NCBI GenBank assembly: GCA_027922465.2
Contig: BQMF02000271.1
Location: 527,799-591,798, forward strand
Length of the DNA: 64,000 nt
Direction of reading: 5' to 3'
From: Turritopsis dohrnii
Taxonomy: Eukaryota; Cnidaria; Hydrozoa; Anthoathecata; Oceaniidae
Shown here: positions 47,357 to 59,278 of the stretch, piece after piece
Position numbering within the stretch: position 1 is the first letter of the stretch
Layout of the letters: every line of letters begins with the position of its first letter
Notes under the pieces: model-generated
Told to the model about the DNA's origin: nothing
The model's input: the letters and a program-made list of their open reading frames with translations, nothing else
Databases searched by the model: none
Program-made: the position numbers and the translations under genes

Positions 47357-49825
47357 TCTTATTATAATAATCCGCGATTGTGCATACCACTTTTATTTTA
47401 GAGAGTGATATATTTGTTTTTTTTTCACGGTCAAATCCTTCTTATTTTTTCCCTTTTCGTCGTAAAACCACGCCAAAGCGAGAGCGATTTTTTTGATTAG
47501 TATATGCTCCTCCGTTTTGTTATTTTGGTTTGCGCAGTGGAAATCAGCCGAAAAACGTCTTTGGAGGAGTGCGAGCAATGCAACGTCTTCGTTCGAAATT
47601 TGTCAACGATCATTTCGTGAGCAAGAAACTTCGCGAAGAAGACGGGTTTCTTTTTGTATACGAATATTTCAATTTAAATTTGATTGTTTTAGGCAGCAAA
47701 TCGACGAAAGAACTGACGAAGAAACACGAAGGTATTGTTATTATTATAAAACGTTTTGCTAAACTTTTACTCTTATTAATAAAACAACACGGGTAGCAAG
47801 TGAGTTAGTTATTTGTTTACAATGAAAAATCATATTTAGATATACAGAAGAAGTGCAGTGAAGTTTTTAAAAGATAAGCTGCAGAAAGATCGAACGATTA
47901 ATAAAAGAACAGGCAGCAGCATGTGTGTAAGTGATTAGTTAGCAGGTAGCACACATGCGTAGGTGAGTTTTTGAACAGATGTTTGTTTTTTTCAGATGAA
48001 AACCAAACGAAGAACGAGTGGAAGAAAGTCGTGCTGATTTTACGAATTTCTTTTTATAGTTATCAAATAGTTATGGGAGTGCAGCAGTACAGAAGTAGTG
48101 CAGATGAAGTTGAAGAAAGGATGATGTTTATTTACATTGGTGAAAATGGTTTTACTTTTTTTCGGTGGAAAATTGTTTGGAAAAGATATAAAGTAATATA
48201 CGTAAGTACATGAGTCAAACGGATTTAATAAATACAGCGTTAAAAGAGAATAAAAACAGAGTTAAAACGATCAGATCATAAAGATGCAGGTCCTACACGA
48301 GCAGTTACTGATTTGTTTTGGTAACGAACTGTTCCTTATTTTATTTATTTCAAAATGGCTCCACAGTTATGAAGTTACGAAGAAAGCATTTTTATGACTT
48401 TCACTGTATAAAAATGGTAGTGGAATTGCAGTAGTAAGCAAGGAGAAAGTGTATGTTCACAAAAGGAAAGTATCCTGGAAAGTAAATCGAGTGTTATTAA
48501 TTTGTTTACAGGTATGAAATATAAAAGTAAAGAGTTTAGAAGTTGATAATGGCTACTACAGATCATGATCAATATTGTTGTTTACTAACATGATTATGAT
48601 GATGTGAATTGGTATTGAGAGGTAAAGTTAAAATAGTATCTATTTAGTTAAACACAGTTAGTATTAGTGGATACATAAAGGATAAGAGGAATGTTTACTG
48701 TTGTGTTTTGAATTTTCCAGCAGAGAGGAGCTTTGAACTGGAAATAAAAAATGGCTCCACGAATGTTTTCATATGTTAAAAATTTTTCAGCTATACTAAT
48801 TCTGTCATTACGTTTGTGTTTTTAATTATTATTTTTAAGGTTAATACATTTTCAAAGTTTCTTTTACTTTGTTTTGTTTTTCTTTAGATTTCGTCATAGC
48901 ATGATTAGGTTTTTTGTATATGTTTTTTTAATGTTTTGATCTGTTAAAATAGAAATGAAGCACATGATGGGTTATAATGTCGAGAGGGTTACTTAAGATT
49001 TAATTACTTAATGACTGTGCAATGAAACTATCTTACAAAAAATAAGTGTTGTTGGCTGTATTTTTCTTAAGTTTATATTTTATCGCGTTTTTTGTGTTAT
49101 GGTAATCGTTTACGTACTATGCCTAGGTATATAACTTTGAATTTATGATTTTATTTGTGACTTTTTATCTTTTGTGTAAATTTTTCTTCTTAGTTATTGT
49201 TTTTAGGATAAATACGTACTTGAATTTCCTTTTTTTTTTTGTTTCTTTTTTTTTTTTTCTTTCGGTATTACAATTGAAACATTATTCTTTTAGGCAATAA
49301 TAAAAAAAGCATGAAGAAATGAAACTCATGGTTTTAATCATGATGTTGATGGTTTTGGGAAGAACTAACTATATCATTTCAAAAATTCATTAATGGTTGC
49401 AGTCCAGAAGTAACTTTTGAACAAAAGAAAAAGTTGGAAGGTATCATTTTTGTAATGTTATTCAATGTTTGGGTTTGTATGTCTTAGTAAATGGTTCTGT
49501 GTTATATATTGCATATTTTTACATTAAAGTTACTTCTCTTCTGCGTATGAATATATATTCTGAGCCATGTTGCTATTTGTTTCTGTTTTAAATTTTCTGA
49601 ATGTAAGAAATGAATTAAAAAATTAATGCCTGAAAAGAAACTTTTGCAAGAGTTACATTCTGCAACACAACGCATACTGAACATGGGTGGCGAGCGACGC
49701 CGCCTGGGATGAGTTGCGATTCTATGATTTATTTTTTCGTCACGGGGTACGTACACGGGAATGGTGGATTTGACCTAATGTTTTCGAAGTTAAGTTCGGT
49801 AAAAAGTTTTTACCCGGGATACTAG
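47357..49825 (+). mobile_element. array member 4: non-autonomous Helitron
   Basis: 2469 bp; starts TCTTATTATAATAATCCGCG, ends CCCGGGATACTAG (49822-49825). Interior of the H2 subfamily. It retains GCGAGCGACGCCGCCTGGGA at 49691-49710, the first half of the autonomous element's terminal hairpin without its second half. Confidence 0.88.
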
Positions 49826-51485
49826 TCTACTTATAATAATCCGCAATCGTGTGTAACACATTTAACTTGGTAAGTGTGAAAAAAGACTGGGGACGAAATG
49901 TTTCTATGGAAAATTCAATACGGCATCTTTAGAAAGTGAGTAACTGAGTGTACTGTGTGCACATCCACGATTAGTATATGCTCCTCCGTTTTGTTATTTT
50001 TGGTTTCGCACTGAAAATCTGCCGAAAAACGTCAATGGAGAAGCGCGAGCAATGCAATGTTTTTCGTTCGAAATTGGTTAACGATCATTTTGTAGCAGTA
50101 AAAACAAAAACAAAAAACTTCACGAACACGAAGATAGTATTTTTTTAAAACGAAGATCTTTAATTTTATTGTTTTAGTCGTTTTCGGAGAAAGATCGTAT
50201 CGTAAAGATTGAATTAACAAGTGTAAGTAAATTCACGGAAGAACTGAATCAAAAATCAAAGTTTTGAGACTGTTTTCGTCTTTTTCCATAATTCACTTTT
50301 GACTGTTTGGTAGGCTGGAACTATACTCATGATAATTTAATAACTTTTTCTATGTTTGCTTTCCTATGGATAAGAAATCAAGTTTGTGTTTTGTTTTATT
50401 TTGCTTTCTTTTTTTGTTTGTGTGTATGTGTAGCATTTTGTTTATTATGATATGGTTTTCATTGCTCATGGAAATCTTCTTTTTTTTATATATATAGTTT
50501 ACAATAATTACGAAAGAGTTTAACAAGTCTAAATGCTTGAGTGTTTTGGTAAAGAACAGACTATTAAAATAACGAATGGTATCGAATCTTAGTGGATAAA
50601 GAAGCAACATTAGCAGGTATAATTCCGCATATCATTTACATGGCGTTTTTATTCTTCTTCATAACATATCTTTTCTTTTTTGACTGTTTGGTAGGCTGAA
50701 GCTAAACTCATGATCTTTTAATAAATATTCCCTGTTGCTACTCATATGTTTGCTTCAAGTTTGCGTTCGTTCTTTTAGTTTGCTTTTGTTTGTGCGTATA
50801 TGTAGCTAAATATGTTTTTATGATAGGTTTATTATTAATAGAAATCTTCTTTTTTAGGTAAAATTAATTATGAAAGAATATATAAATTCGACATTGTAAT
50901 ATGAAGGGTGTTTGGTAAAGAACTGACTAATGAAATAACGAATGCTATCGAATCTTATTGGAGTAAAGAAGCAACGTTAGCAGGTATAATTCCGTTTATC
51001 ATTCATATTTCCTTTGGCGTTTTTATTTTTCACTACACGCCAAGGCAGCTTTGTTTACCACCCATTATCATTAAAGACTGTAAGAACAAAATTCCCACCT
51101 ATTGCCCTTTGCTATGCGCCATCTTAACCAACAAATACAGCAGCCACTTCATCCATCGTGACATGAGGTTTTTTTTGTGTCTGTGTCAAAATCTACATTT
51201 TATGTTTCGTAATCACCTCTTTCTCTTTTCACGATGAACTGAAATCTTACGACATTTTAATAATGACGTTAGATTAAAAAATAGTGCCGCCTCTGCGTAG
51301 CCTTACGTCAAATATGTAGGAACAACCGTTTAAAAAAAAGTTAAATATTTCACTCCCTAAGTTAGAAGTGGTATGCACAGCGCCGATTATGATAACTTTT
51401 TATTTCTATAAATGTTCGACACGGGTGTGAGCGATGCGTCGTTTTGAGAAATGCAACAGTAAAAAGTTTTTACACGGGATACTAG
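49826..51485 (+). mobile_element. array member 5: non-autonomous Helitron with duplicated exon-like unit and antisense Rep segment
   Basis: 1660 bp; starts TCTACTTATAATAATCCGC, ends CACGGGATACTAG (51482-51485). A unit of about 380 bp is tandemly duplicated (from about 50297 and about 50677); each copy contains an exon-like stretch that ends TTAGCAG before GTATAATTCC. In the second copy it is open and reads FGKELTNEITNAIESYWSK. About 51115-51160 is the reverse complement of a conserved segment of the Rep-helicase gene. The 3' third is also found inverted at 17986-18475. Confidence 0.82.
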
Positions 51486-51975
51486 TCTATATATACTAAT
51501 TCGCGTTGTGCATCCCACTTTTATTTTAGACAGTGTTTTGTTTTTGTTTATTTAATGGTCAAAATCTTCTTAATCGTGGTCATATAGCGGCAGTCCGACC
51601 ATTGAAGAAACCCTCAAAATGCCGATTTTTCCTCATTTGTTTTGACACGTGATCGCCGTTTCGCCGTTTTTATTGGTTGCTGAAATCGGAAAAACTATAG
51701 CGACGACATTCTTTGGAAAAGTAAACAAATTAAGTTTTTATTCATTGCGGTTACGCTCCAGAAACAATAAACAATAAGTATAGACAATTTACTTATCTAT
51801 TGATATTTATCAATCAAGTTTATTTATCAATTCAAGTTTATAATTTATCAAGTTTACCAGTTGTTAAAGTCAGTTTATCGAAAGCGAAAGAATTACGTAA
51901 CGAGGTAATAATATGTCTTTATTATTTTTAAAGATGGCAAACTCCACGAAGGTTTTTCCAACCCAACCGAAAAGA

Positions 51976-52005
51976 CTACCTACCTACCTGCCTACCTACC
52001 TATCT
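51976..52005 (+). repeat. (CTAC)n microsatellite
   Basis: About seven CTAC/CTGC/CTAT units in the leader of the autonomous Helitron. Confidence 0.7.
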
Positions 52006-52329
52006 AAGAACTTTTATATTTGCATTTATTCAGGTTCGTTTGCTCCTTGCTGTATAGTAGAGAGACAGAGTAGAAAGACAGAAAGTAGAAAGAAAGGTTT
52101 GTTAAAAACTTAGATGTACAACTGTAATTCCGTTACGTGTTACACGTCAATTTTTCGCTTTCTCCTATAGGTTGTTTAGCTATCTGTTTGGTGTTATTGC
52201 TCCTTCAGTGTCTGTTAGGTTGTAAAAAGAAAGGTTTGTTTTCGCTTCCACCAGGTTTTGTTCTGTGCATTGTTCACTGGGGGAATATATATTTCTTTTT
52301 CTTCTATCTATTGTTAGTGATTCTGTGCT

Positions 52330-55300
52330 GTGATGTTTAATATAAGAGGCACTAATATTATTCCTGGCTTCCAAGCAGTTTTTAGGAATGGTCAGTTTGT
52401 TTTGCAGCCACCTGATCAGCAACAAATGCGCTCTGTTATTCAGCGTAGGCATGCACACGAGGATGTAGGTGAAGCAAGGCGCAGACAGCTTCAGCCAAAT
52501 AATATCCAACCATTATCTGAAAATGAAAGACTTAGAATCAATGATGCTCAAAGGCGTGTTGAATATCGTCAAGATGAAGAGCCAGTTGAAGTATTTGTCA
52601 GACGGAATGAGAATGCACAACGTATGAGGGCTAGGCGTGATGTTCAACGGAATGCATTGTATCTTGCTGCTCGACAAGACCAATTGCCTGAGCTACACTA
52701 TCTTGGTGCCATGGACAAAGTCTGTCAGTTTTGTGGTGCCAAGATGTTCATTGATGAGACCAATTTTAAATGTTGTCACAATGGTAAAGTTCATTTAGGT
52801 AACATTTATTATCCTAATGATCTTAAAGAGCTTTTAGTAGGTGATTCTAATCAATCAAAGAACTTTCAAGAAAATATTCGAAAGTTCAATAGTTCGGTTG
52901 CTTTTGCTTCGATGGGTGCAAAATTGGTTGTGCCACAAGGTCGTGGTCCACCAGTTTTTCGTATTAATGGCCAGGTATGTCACCGAACAGGTAATTTGCA
53001 CCCGCCACCCGGTATTCCTCCTTCCTTTGGTCAATTATATATCTATGACGGTATGGATGCATTCAATGAGAGAATGGCAAGACCAGAAAATCAAGGATGT
53101 TATCCCGAAGTCATGCAAACTTTGCAAGACATTATTTTAAGGGAGAGTCCATATGCAGCTGCTTACAAACACATGGGTGAGGTAGAAGCGGAGGAAATTC
53201 AACTTGCAAATGAACAAAATCGTCGCCCATCTGAGGTAAATGGAAAATATGATGAAAATTAATAATTTAAAAATCTTTGAAGTGATACTTACAGATCTTT
53301 GCTATTGTTTTCCAGGTCAGAATGCATTTGAGAAGTGGTGGTGACCGGCGTCGATACAATCTGCCTCACCATGATGAAGTAGCTGCTGTTTTTGTTGGTG
53401 AAGATGGTGCACCACCATTGGCTCGAGACATCGTTGTTTACCCTCGAGATAGACCATTGCAGGATTTGCCTGTGAATTCGCCTAATCTCGATCCGATGGT
53501 GTATCCTGTATTTTTTCCAAGAGGAGAGTTGGGTTGGAGTTCCGACATCCCTCATGTAGCAGAATATGCAGCAGGCCAGCAACGTCGTACAACTATGCTG
53601 CAATATTATACTTATAGGTTTGCATTTAGAGATGCTTTTAGCCCCATATTAAAAGGTAAAAGATTACTTCAACAATATGCTGTAGATTGTTACTGCAAAG
53701 TTGAATCTGACCGTCTTAATTATATTCGTCAAAACCAGCGCAATTTCCGTGTTGAGCAATATCAAGGGCTCATTGATTATCTTGAAAATGTTGCAGAAAA
53801 TCGTGGCCTTCATGCAGGCAGACCGGTGATTCTTCCGTCTTCTTTTCAGGGTGGTCCTCGGGCCATGCAACAGAATTATCAAGATGCTATGGCTATGGTA
53901 ACTAAAATGGGAAAGCCAGATCTGTTTTGCACATTTACGTGCAATCCAAAATGGAAGGAGATCACGGAAAACTTAGATAATGAGCCTGCACATTATCGTC
54001 CGGACCTGATTACACGTGTTTTCAATTTGAAATTAAAAGCCCTTTTGGAAGATATAAATAAAAATGGTGTTTTGGGAAAAGCCATTTCTCATTTGTATGT
54101 TATTGAATTTCAGAAACGTTCTTTACCTCATGCTCATATTCTTATCCATTTAGCACAAGAGGACAAACTGCGTAATGCTGATGACATTGACAGCTTAATT
54201 TCTGCTGAAATACCAGATCCTGAACAGGAACCAGAACTTCATGATATCATCAAGTCATGTATGATTCATGGTCCCTGTGGGAATGCTAACCCTAATGCAG
54301 TTTGTGTGGGAGATGATGGCAACTGCACCAAGGATTTTCCAAAGCGATTTTGTGAAGCAACCCAAATGAATGCAAATGGGTATCCGCTCTATCGCAGACG
54401 TAACAATGGTCGTACAGTGAGGGTAAGAAATGTGGACTTAGATAATCAATGGGTAGTTCCATACTGTCCGTGGTTGTCCAAGAAGTATAATGCTCACATA
54501 AATTTGGAAGCATGTACCACGATCAGGAGCGTGAAATATCTTTTTAAATATGTTTACAAGGGACATGATCGTGCTAATGTGGAGATTAATGAACGTTTGG
54601 AACATGACGAAATAAAAACGTATCTGGACGCTCGATATGTCAGTGCACCTGAAGCGTTATGGAGAATTTTTGAATTTTCCATGCATGAAAAATCACATAC
54701 TATTAAGAGATTAGCTGTTCATTTACCTGATCGTCATCAAGTTTATTTTAGAGCTGGTGAAGAGGAGGCAGCTGCTGAAGGGGCATTGAATGATAGTCAC
54801 CTTACAGCATGGTTTAAGCTGAATGTAGAAGATCCTGATGCTCGGCAGTATCTTTACTCAAATATTCCGTATCATTATGTCTTTCATGGCAAAGAGAAAA
54901 AATGGAAGAAACGAAAAAAAACATTTAAGCCTATAGTCGCTCGGTTATACAATGCTCGACCATCAGAAGGAGAACGTTTTTTCCTACGAGTTTTGTTGTT
55001 GCATGTTGCAGGTGCTACGTCTTTCGAGTATTTGCGTACTTACGATGGAGTGGTTTACGACACATTCCGAGAAGCATGTATTGCCAGACATCTTCTGCAA
55101 GATGACGCAGAGTGGCACAATACATTGGAAGAGGCTTCAACATTTCAAATGCCCCGACAGCTTAGACAACTGTTTGTCACTATTTTGACTCACTGTGAGC
55201 CTTCCAATCCTCTGGAATTGTGGAATACATTCAAGGGGAATTTGTGCGAAGACTACCTTCGAACATTGGCTGTCGCTCAAGCAGAGCAAAGGGTTTTGGG

Positions 55301-56837
55301 TTATATTGATAATGTCCTGAGACAATTTGGTATGACTTTAACACAGTTTAATCTTCCTGAGTTGGTTCAGCAGGTTGCTCAGGAAGAAGATGATGTGAAT
55401 ATTTACATTGACAGGGCGGACCAGGTAAGGCCTCTGCTTAACGAACAGCAGTTAGTTGTGGCAGATGCGATTTTGTCTGCAGTTTCAAATGTGCGTAATG
55501 GTTTAGCACAAGTTGAAACTTTGTTTTATCTAGATGGACCAGCTGGCACAGGTAAGACTTTTACATACAATTATGTTATTGCAGCATGTAGAGCCAGAGG
55601 TTGGAAAGTTGCTACAGCTGCATATACAGGTATTGCAGCCACCTTACTGTCTGGTGGTTGTACATTGCATTCATTATTTCGTTTGCCTGTTCCTGTTTTA
55701 GAAAACAGTGTATGTAATATAACACCAGCATCGAAACATGCGGAATACCTTCGAAGTGTCGACCTGTTTCTGATTGATGAAGCGACTATGGTTTCTACGC
55801 ACATTTTCCATGCTGTAGACAGATTACTCAAGGATATTTGTGGAAGTGATGCACTTTTTGGTGGCAAGGTTCTTTTGTGGGGTGGAGATTTTCGTCAGTG
55901 TTTGCCGGTTGTGAAAAAGGCAAAGCCAACCGATGTTATTGAAGTTTGCTTGACCAGTTCTGTGTTATGGGCATCAGTGTCGAAATACTCTCTCACTGAA
56001 AATATGAGAGCCAGACCGGAAGAGCAAGAATTCTGTACTTGGCTGTTGCAACTTGGCAATGGTGAACTTCCAACGAAACAAAGCGAACCTGCTAAAGGTT
56101 CCATCGAAATTCCTGATTGTTGTGTTGTTCCTAAAGATACTTCGATTATATCTGTTATGTACGACGGACTGGAACCTCACGAATATGCCACCACAGCCAT
56201 TCTGACCCCGACAAATGACCAATCACTGATCATTAATAATGAGGTGTTGGACAGACTGCCTGGAGATGCAGTTTGCTATTACAGTGCTGATGAAGTGGCG
56301 TGTGACGATGAAGAAGAGCGGCAAAACTATCCGGTTGATTTTCTGAATAGTATTACACCATCCGGTATGCCTCCACATTGTTTGAAACTTAAAGCTGGGG
56401 CTATTATTATGCTTTTGAGGAATCTGAACATCAGGAAGGGTCTCTGCAATGGCACCCGCTTGATTGTTCGTGAATTGTCGCATAACTTTATTAAGGCTGA
56501 AGTTTTGACAGGGTCAGCAGTTGGGGAACTGATTTTTATACCTAGAGTACAATTGTCACCATCCGACACAGGTATGCCTTTTGTATTGAAGCGCAGACAA
56601 CTTCCAATTCGGTTGGCGTACTCTTTTACTATTAACAAAAGCCAAGGTCAAACGTTTGATAAAATTGGTTTGTTTTTGCAGAAACCGTGTTTTTCACATG
56701 GACAGTTGTATGTTGCCTGTTCAAGGGCAAAAGCATTTGGTAATGTTAAAATCAAAGTTGCCGGTACGGGTAAGCAAGGTTATATTAATGGAAAGATGTA
56801 TACTCAAAATGTTGTCTTTCCACAGGTGTTGCTGTGA
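52330..56837 (+). CDS. Helitron Rep-helicase transposase (two exons)
   Basis: Exon 1 (52330-53235, 302 codons) holds the N-terminal zinc-finger region typical of Helitron proteins: LGAMDKVCQFCGAKMF, then CCHNGKVHL. An 80-bp intron (53236-53315, GTAAAT to TTCCAG) joins it in frame to exon 2 (53316-56837), giving about 1475 residues. Numbered from the ATG at 53322, exon 2 contains the HUH nuclease motif LPHAHILIHL at about 268-277 and the two-tyrosine motif YLFKYVYKG near 408-416, which cut and join DNA strands. The PIF1-like helicase follows: GPAGTGKT (739), LIDEATMVS, WGGDFRQCLP, NMRA, SFTINKSQGQTFDK and YVACSRAKAFGN. No stop or frameshift was seen, and all key residues are present. No OTU or extra endonuclease domain is visible. 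The ATG at 52330 is the first in frame after stops in the leader; an upstream non-coding exon is possible. It would mobilise the related short copies in trans. Confidence 0.93.
53236..53315 (+). other. intron of the Rep-helicase gene
   Basis: Donor GAG|GTAAATGG, acceptor TTTTCCAG|GTCAGAATG. Removing it joins SE to VRMHLRSGG in the same frame and restores the usual Helitron collinearity before EVAAVFVG. Without splicing, exon 1 would stop at 53260-53262. Confidence 0.8.
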
Positions 56838-57352
56838 ATGTCTCGATTCACTTTAACATTTGAATTTGTTGTTGTGGCTTATTCTGTTATATAATAAGAT
56901 AGAGTAAACACTTACAGTGGTGGCTGCTGTTGACAGTTGTTTTGGCTTCTTCTGTAAGTTACGCCACTGTTGAGACATGTTGTGGCTTATTGTAGGAATA
57001 GCTTAAATACTTACAGTGGTGGCTGCTGTTGACAGTTGTTTTGGCTTCTTCTGTAAGTTACGCCACTGTTGAGACATGTTGTGGCTCATTAGTATACTGT
57101 AAACCATTGCTGTAGTCACTGCTGACAGTTGTTGTAGCACTGTAGTTTGGCAGCTTTGTACCTAATGAACAACCTGTAGATTTTGTTGTTTTTTTAGGTG
57201 GAGTACAAGTCCCATTGACTTACGTTCTCGCCGTGTACTCCGTTACCATGAATTGTGCATGAATTAAACTTTGTGGACAATTCATGAACTAAAAGTCAGG
57301 GCATGCTCCATTATCTCTCCATGATTGTAACTTTTGTTTTTTCTTCATTTAG
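56838..57352 (+). repeat. 3' flank of the transposase gene with a 99-bp tandem repeat
   Basis: About 56905-57003 and 57004-57100 are two nearly identical copies beginning ACACTTACAGTGGTGGCTGC and containing GGCTTCTTCTGTAAGTTACG; a decayed third copy follows to about 57150 (GTAGTCACTGCTGACAGTTG). An inverted pair GAATTGTGCATGAATT / GACAATTCATGAAC lies at 57250-57290. Confidence 0.75.
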
Positions 57353-59278
57353 TGAATTAATATAATAATGGTAACTCCCATGGATGTGTGCAACGGTAAA
57401 ACATTACTTTTTTAAACTTTCTGTAAGAGACATTAAAATACTAATCAAATTGATTTCATTTCAGAGGCAGAAGACAAATTTATTAGTGCAGGTGAAAATT
57501 ATTTTTAAATATCTGTAGTTTTTTCATTTCTACGGTTTTGTCTGGAATATATTTTTTTCTGTGAAAGTAGTCAAAATACTCAAAGCAAATTGATTTCATT
57601 TCAGAGCGAGAAAAAGAATTACTTGGTGAAGGTAAAAATTCTTTGTCAATAGCATTTTTTATCTGCTTTACATATCTCATCTTATATATTTTGGATTTGC
57701 ATGCTGCCATTATAATATCTTCTTTTCCTTTTTACAGATGGCAGTGAAAATATCGAATATAGTAAGGATTTTTATTGGAGTTTTCAATTAATTTTATCTT
57801 TTTTTTTCATCTGCTGAATCATGCTGTTTGAGTTACAGTGTATGACATTTTTGAATATATGCTACTTCCTGGACCATTTTTTCCTTAGATAATGGTTTAC
57901 GAACAGCTGATAGTAAGAATCAATAAAAATTTCAACGTTTCCTTTCTATATGTTATGACTTTTACAATCTACTTACTTATACTCCTTTCTCTATAATGTA
58001 TATTTGGACATTGTGTAATTATAACTTCGTGATTTCCTTCATTAGATACCAATAGCGTGCAGAGTATGGCAAAGAGTAAGGGTTTTAGTTGACATAACTT
58101 TGTAGTTTCAATTTCTTTTATCTTTCTTATGTATGACAGCTACTTTTTAAACCTTCTGTATTTAGATAATGCTTTACCAACAGCTGTTAGTAAAGTAAGA
58201 GTCAATACACATTAACATTTTCTTTCTATATGCTATTACTCACAATCTACTCCTTTGTTTATGTTTGGACCTATTCTATGCTGCAATAATAACTTGTCCT
58301 TTTCTTCATTAGATACCAATATCGCGCCGAATGTGGCAAAGGAGTAAGGGTTTGTATTAACATAACATTGTAGTTTTCAATTTCTTTTGTCTTTCTTTTA
58401 TATGACATCTACTTTTTAAACCTTCTTATTTAGATAAGGCTTTATCAGCAGCTGATAGTAAGAGTCAATACATGTCAATATATGTTTTCTTTCTATTTGT
58501 ATGACTTTCACAATCTATCTATTTATACTCCTTTGTCTATGATGTATGTTTGGACATTCTGTAATTATAACTTCATGATTTCCTTCATTAGATACCAATA
58601 ACATGCCGAATGTGGCAAAGAGTAAGGGTTTTAGTTGACATAACTTTGTAGTTTCCATTTCTTTTATCTTCCTTTTGTATGACAGCTACTTTTTAAACCT
58701 TTCTTTAGATAACGCTTTACCAACAGCTGATAGTAAGAGTCAATACACATTACATTTTCTTTTCATATGTTATGACTTTCACAATCTACTTATACATTTC
58801 TTTTAGCTGAACTACCATCATCATCCGCCAAACCTAATGGTAATATTATCTTACAATTCCAATGTTAACGTAACATGGGTGAAGAATTGTGTCTTAGGTA
58901 CATTTTTCAATTTTTTAGCTGCTGTTCTGGCAAATAAAAGGAAATGTAAGTTTCCCTTATATAGTATTTGATCAATTCTAATATAAGCCTTTTTGTTTCT
59001 TCACTAATAAAAATTATTTGCAACTATATATTGTAGATTCGTACAAAGACTTTCGGGAGTACCGGAAGACTCATCCCGGCCCCCGATCTAATGCGGCATT
59101 TAAAGCGTGGAAGAGATTTGGGGGTCGGGACCATCCCAAATTTATGTGGAAACATTCGAACAAAAAAACTCCACTACAAGGCACTACACTGGCAACTACA
59201 GTGCCAACTGCAGTGCCTGTAATTAACCAGTATAATTTTAACGCTTTTGCCCCATCAGTTTTCTATTCATTAAAGTGA
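57353..59278 (+). CDS. micro-exon gene carried by the autonomous Helitron, unknown function
   Basis: Fourteen exon candidates with AG/GT borders: 57353-57395 (ATG at 57368), 57465-57491, 57605-57631, 57738-57761, 57889-57912, 58046-58075, 58166-58189, 58313-58343, 58434-58457, 58592-58621, 58709-58732, 58807-58839, 58919-58945 and the last, 59037-59278, ending in TGA. Internal lengths are 27, 27, 24, 24, 30, 24, 31, 24, 30, 24, 33 and 27 nt; all but the 31-nt one are divisible by three. Every junction falls after the first base of a codon, so exons can be skipped or added without changing frame. Two sequences alternate: a 24-mer (NALPTAD-type) and a 30-mer (NTNSVQSMAK-type). The last exon encodes a basic tail of about 80 residues (DFREYRKTHPGPRSNAAFK, then WKRFGGRDHPKFMW) and is the best conserved-looking part. 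No domain was recognised. Introns are about 70-145 nt. Whether it is a Helitron gene or a captured host gene is open. Confidence 0.7.
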
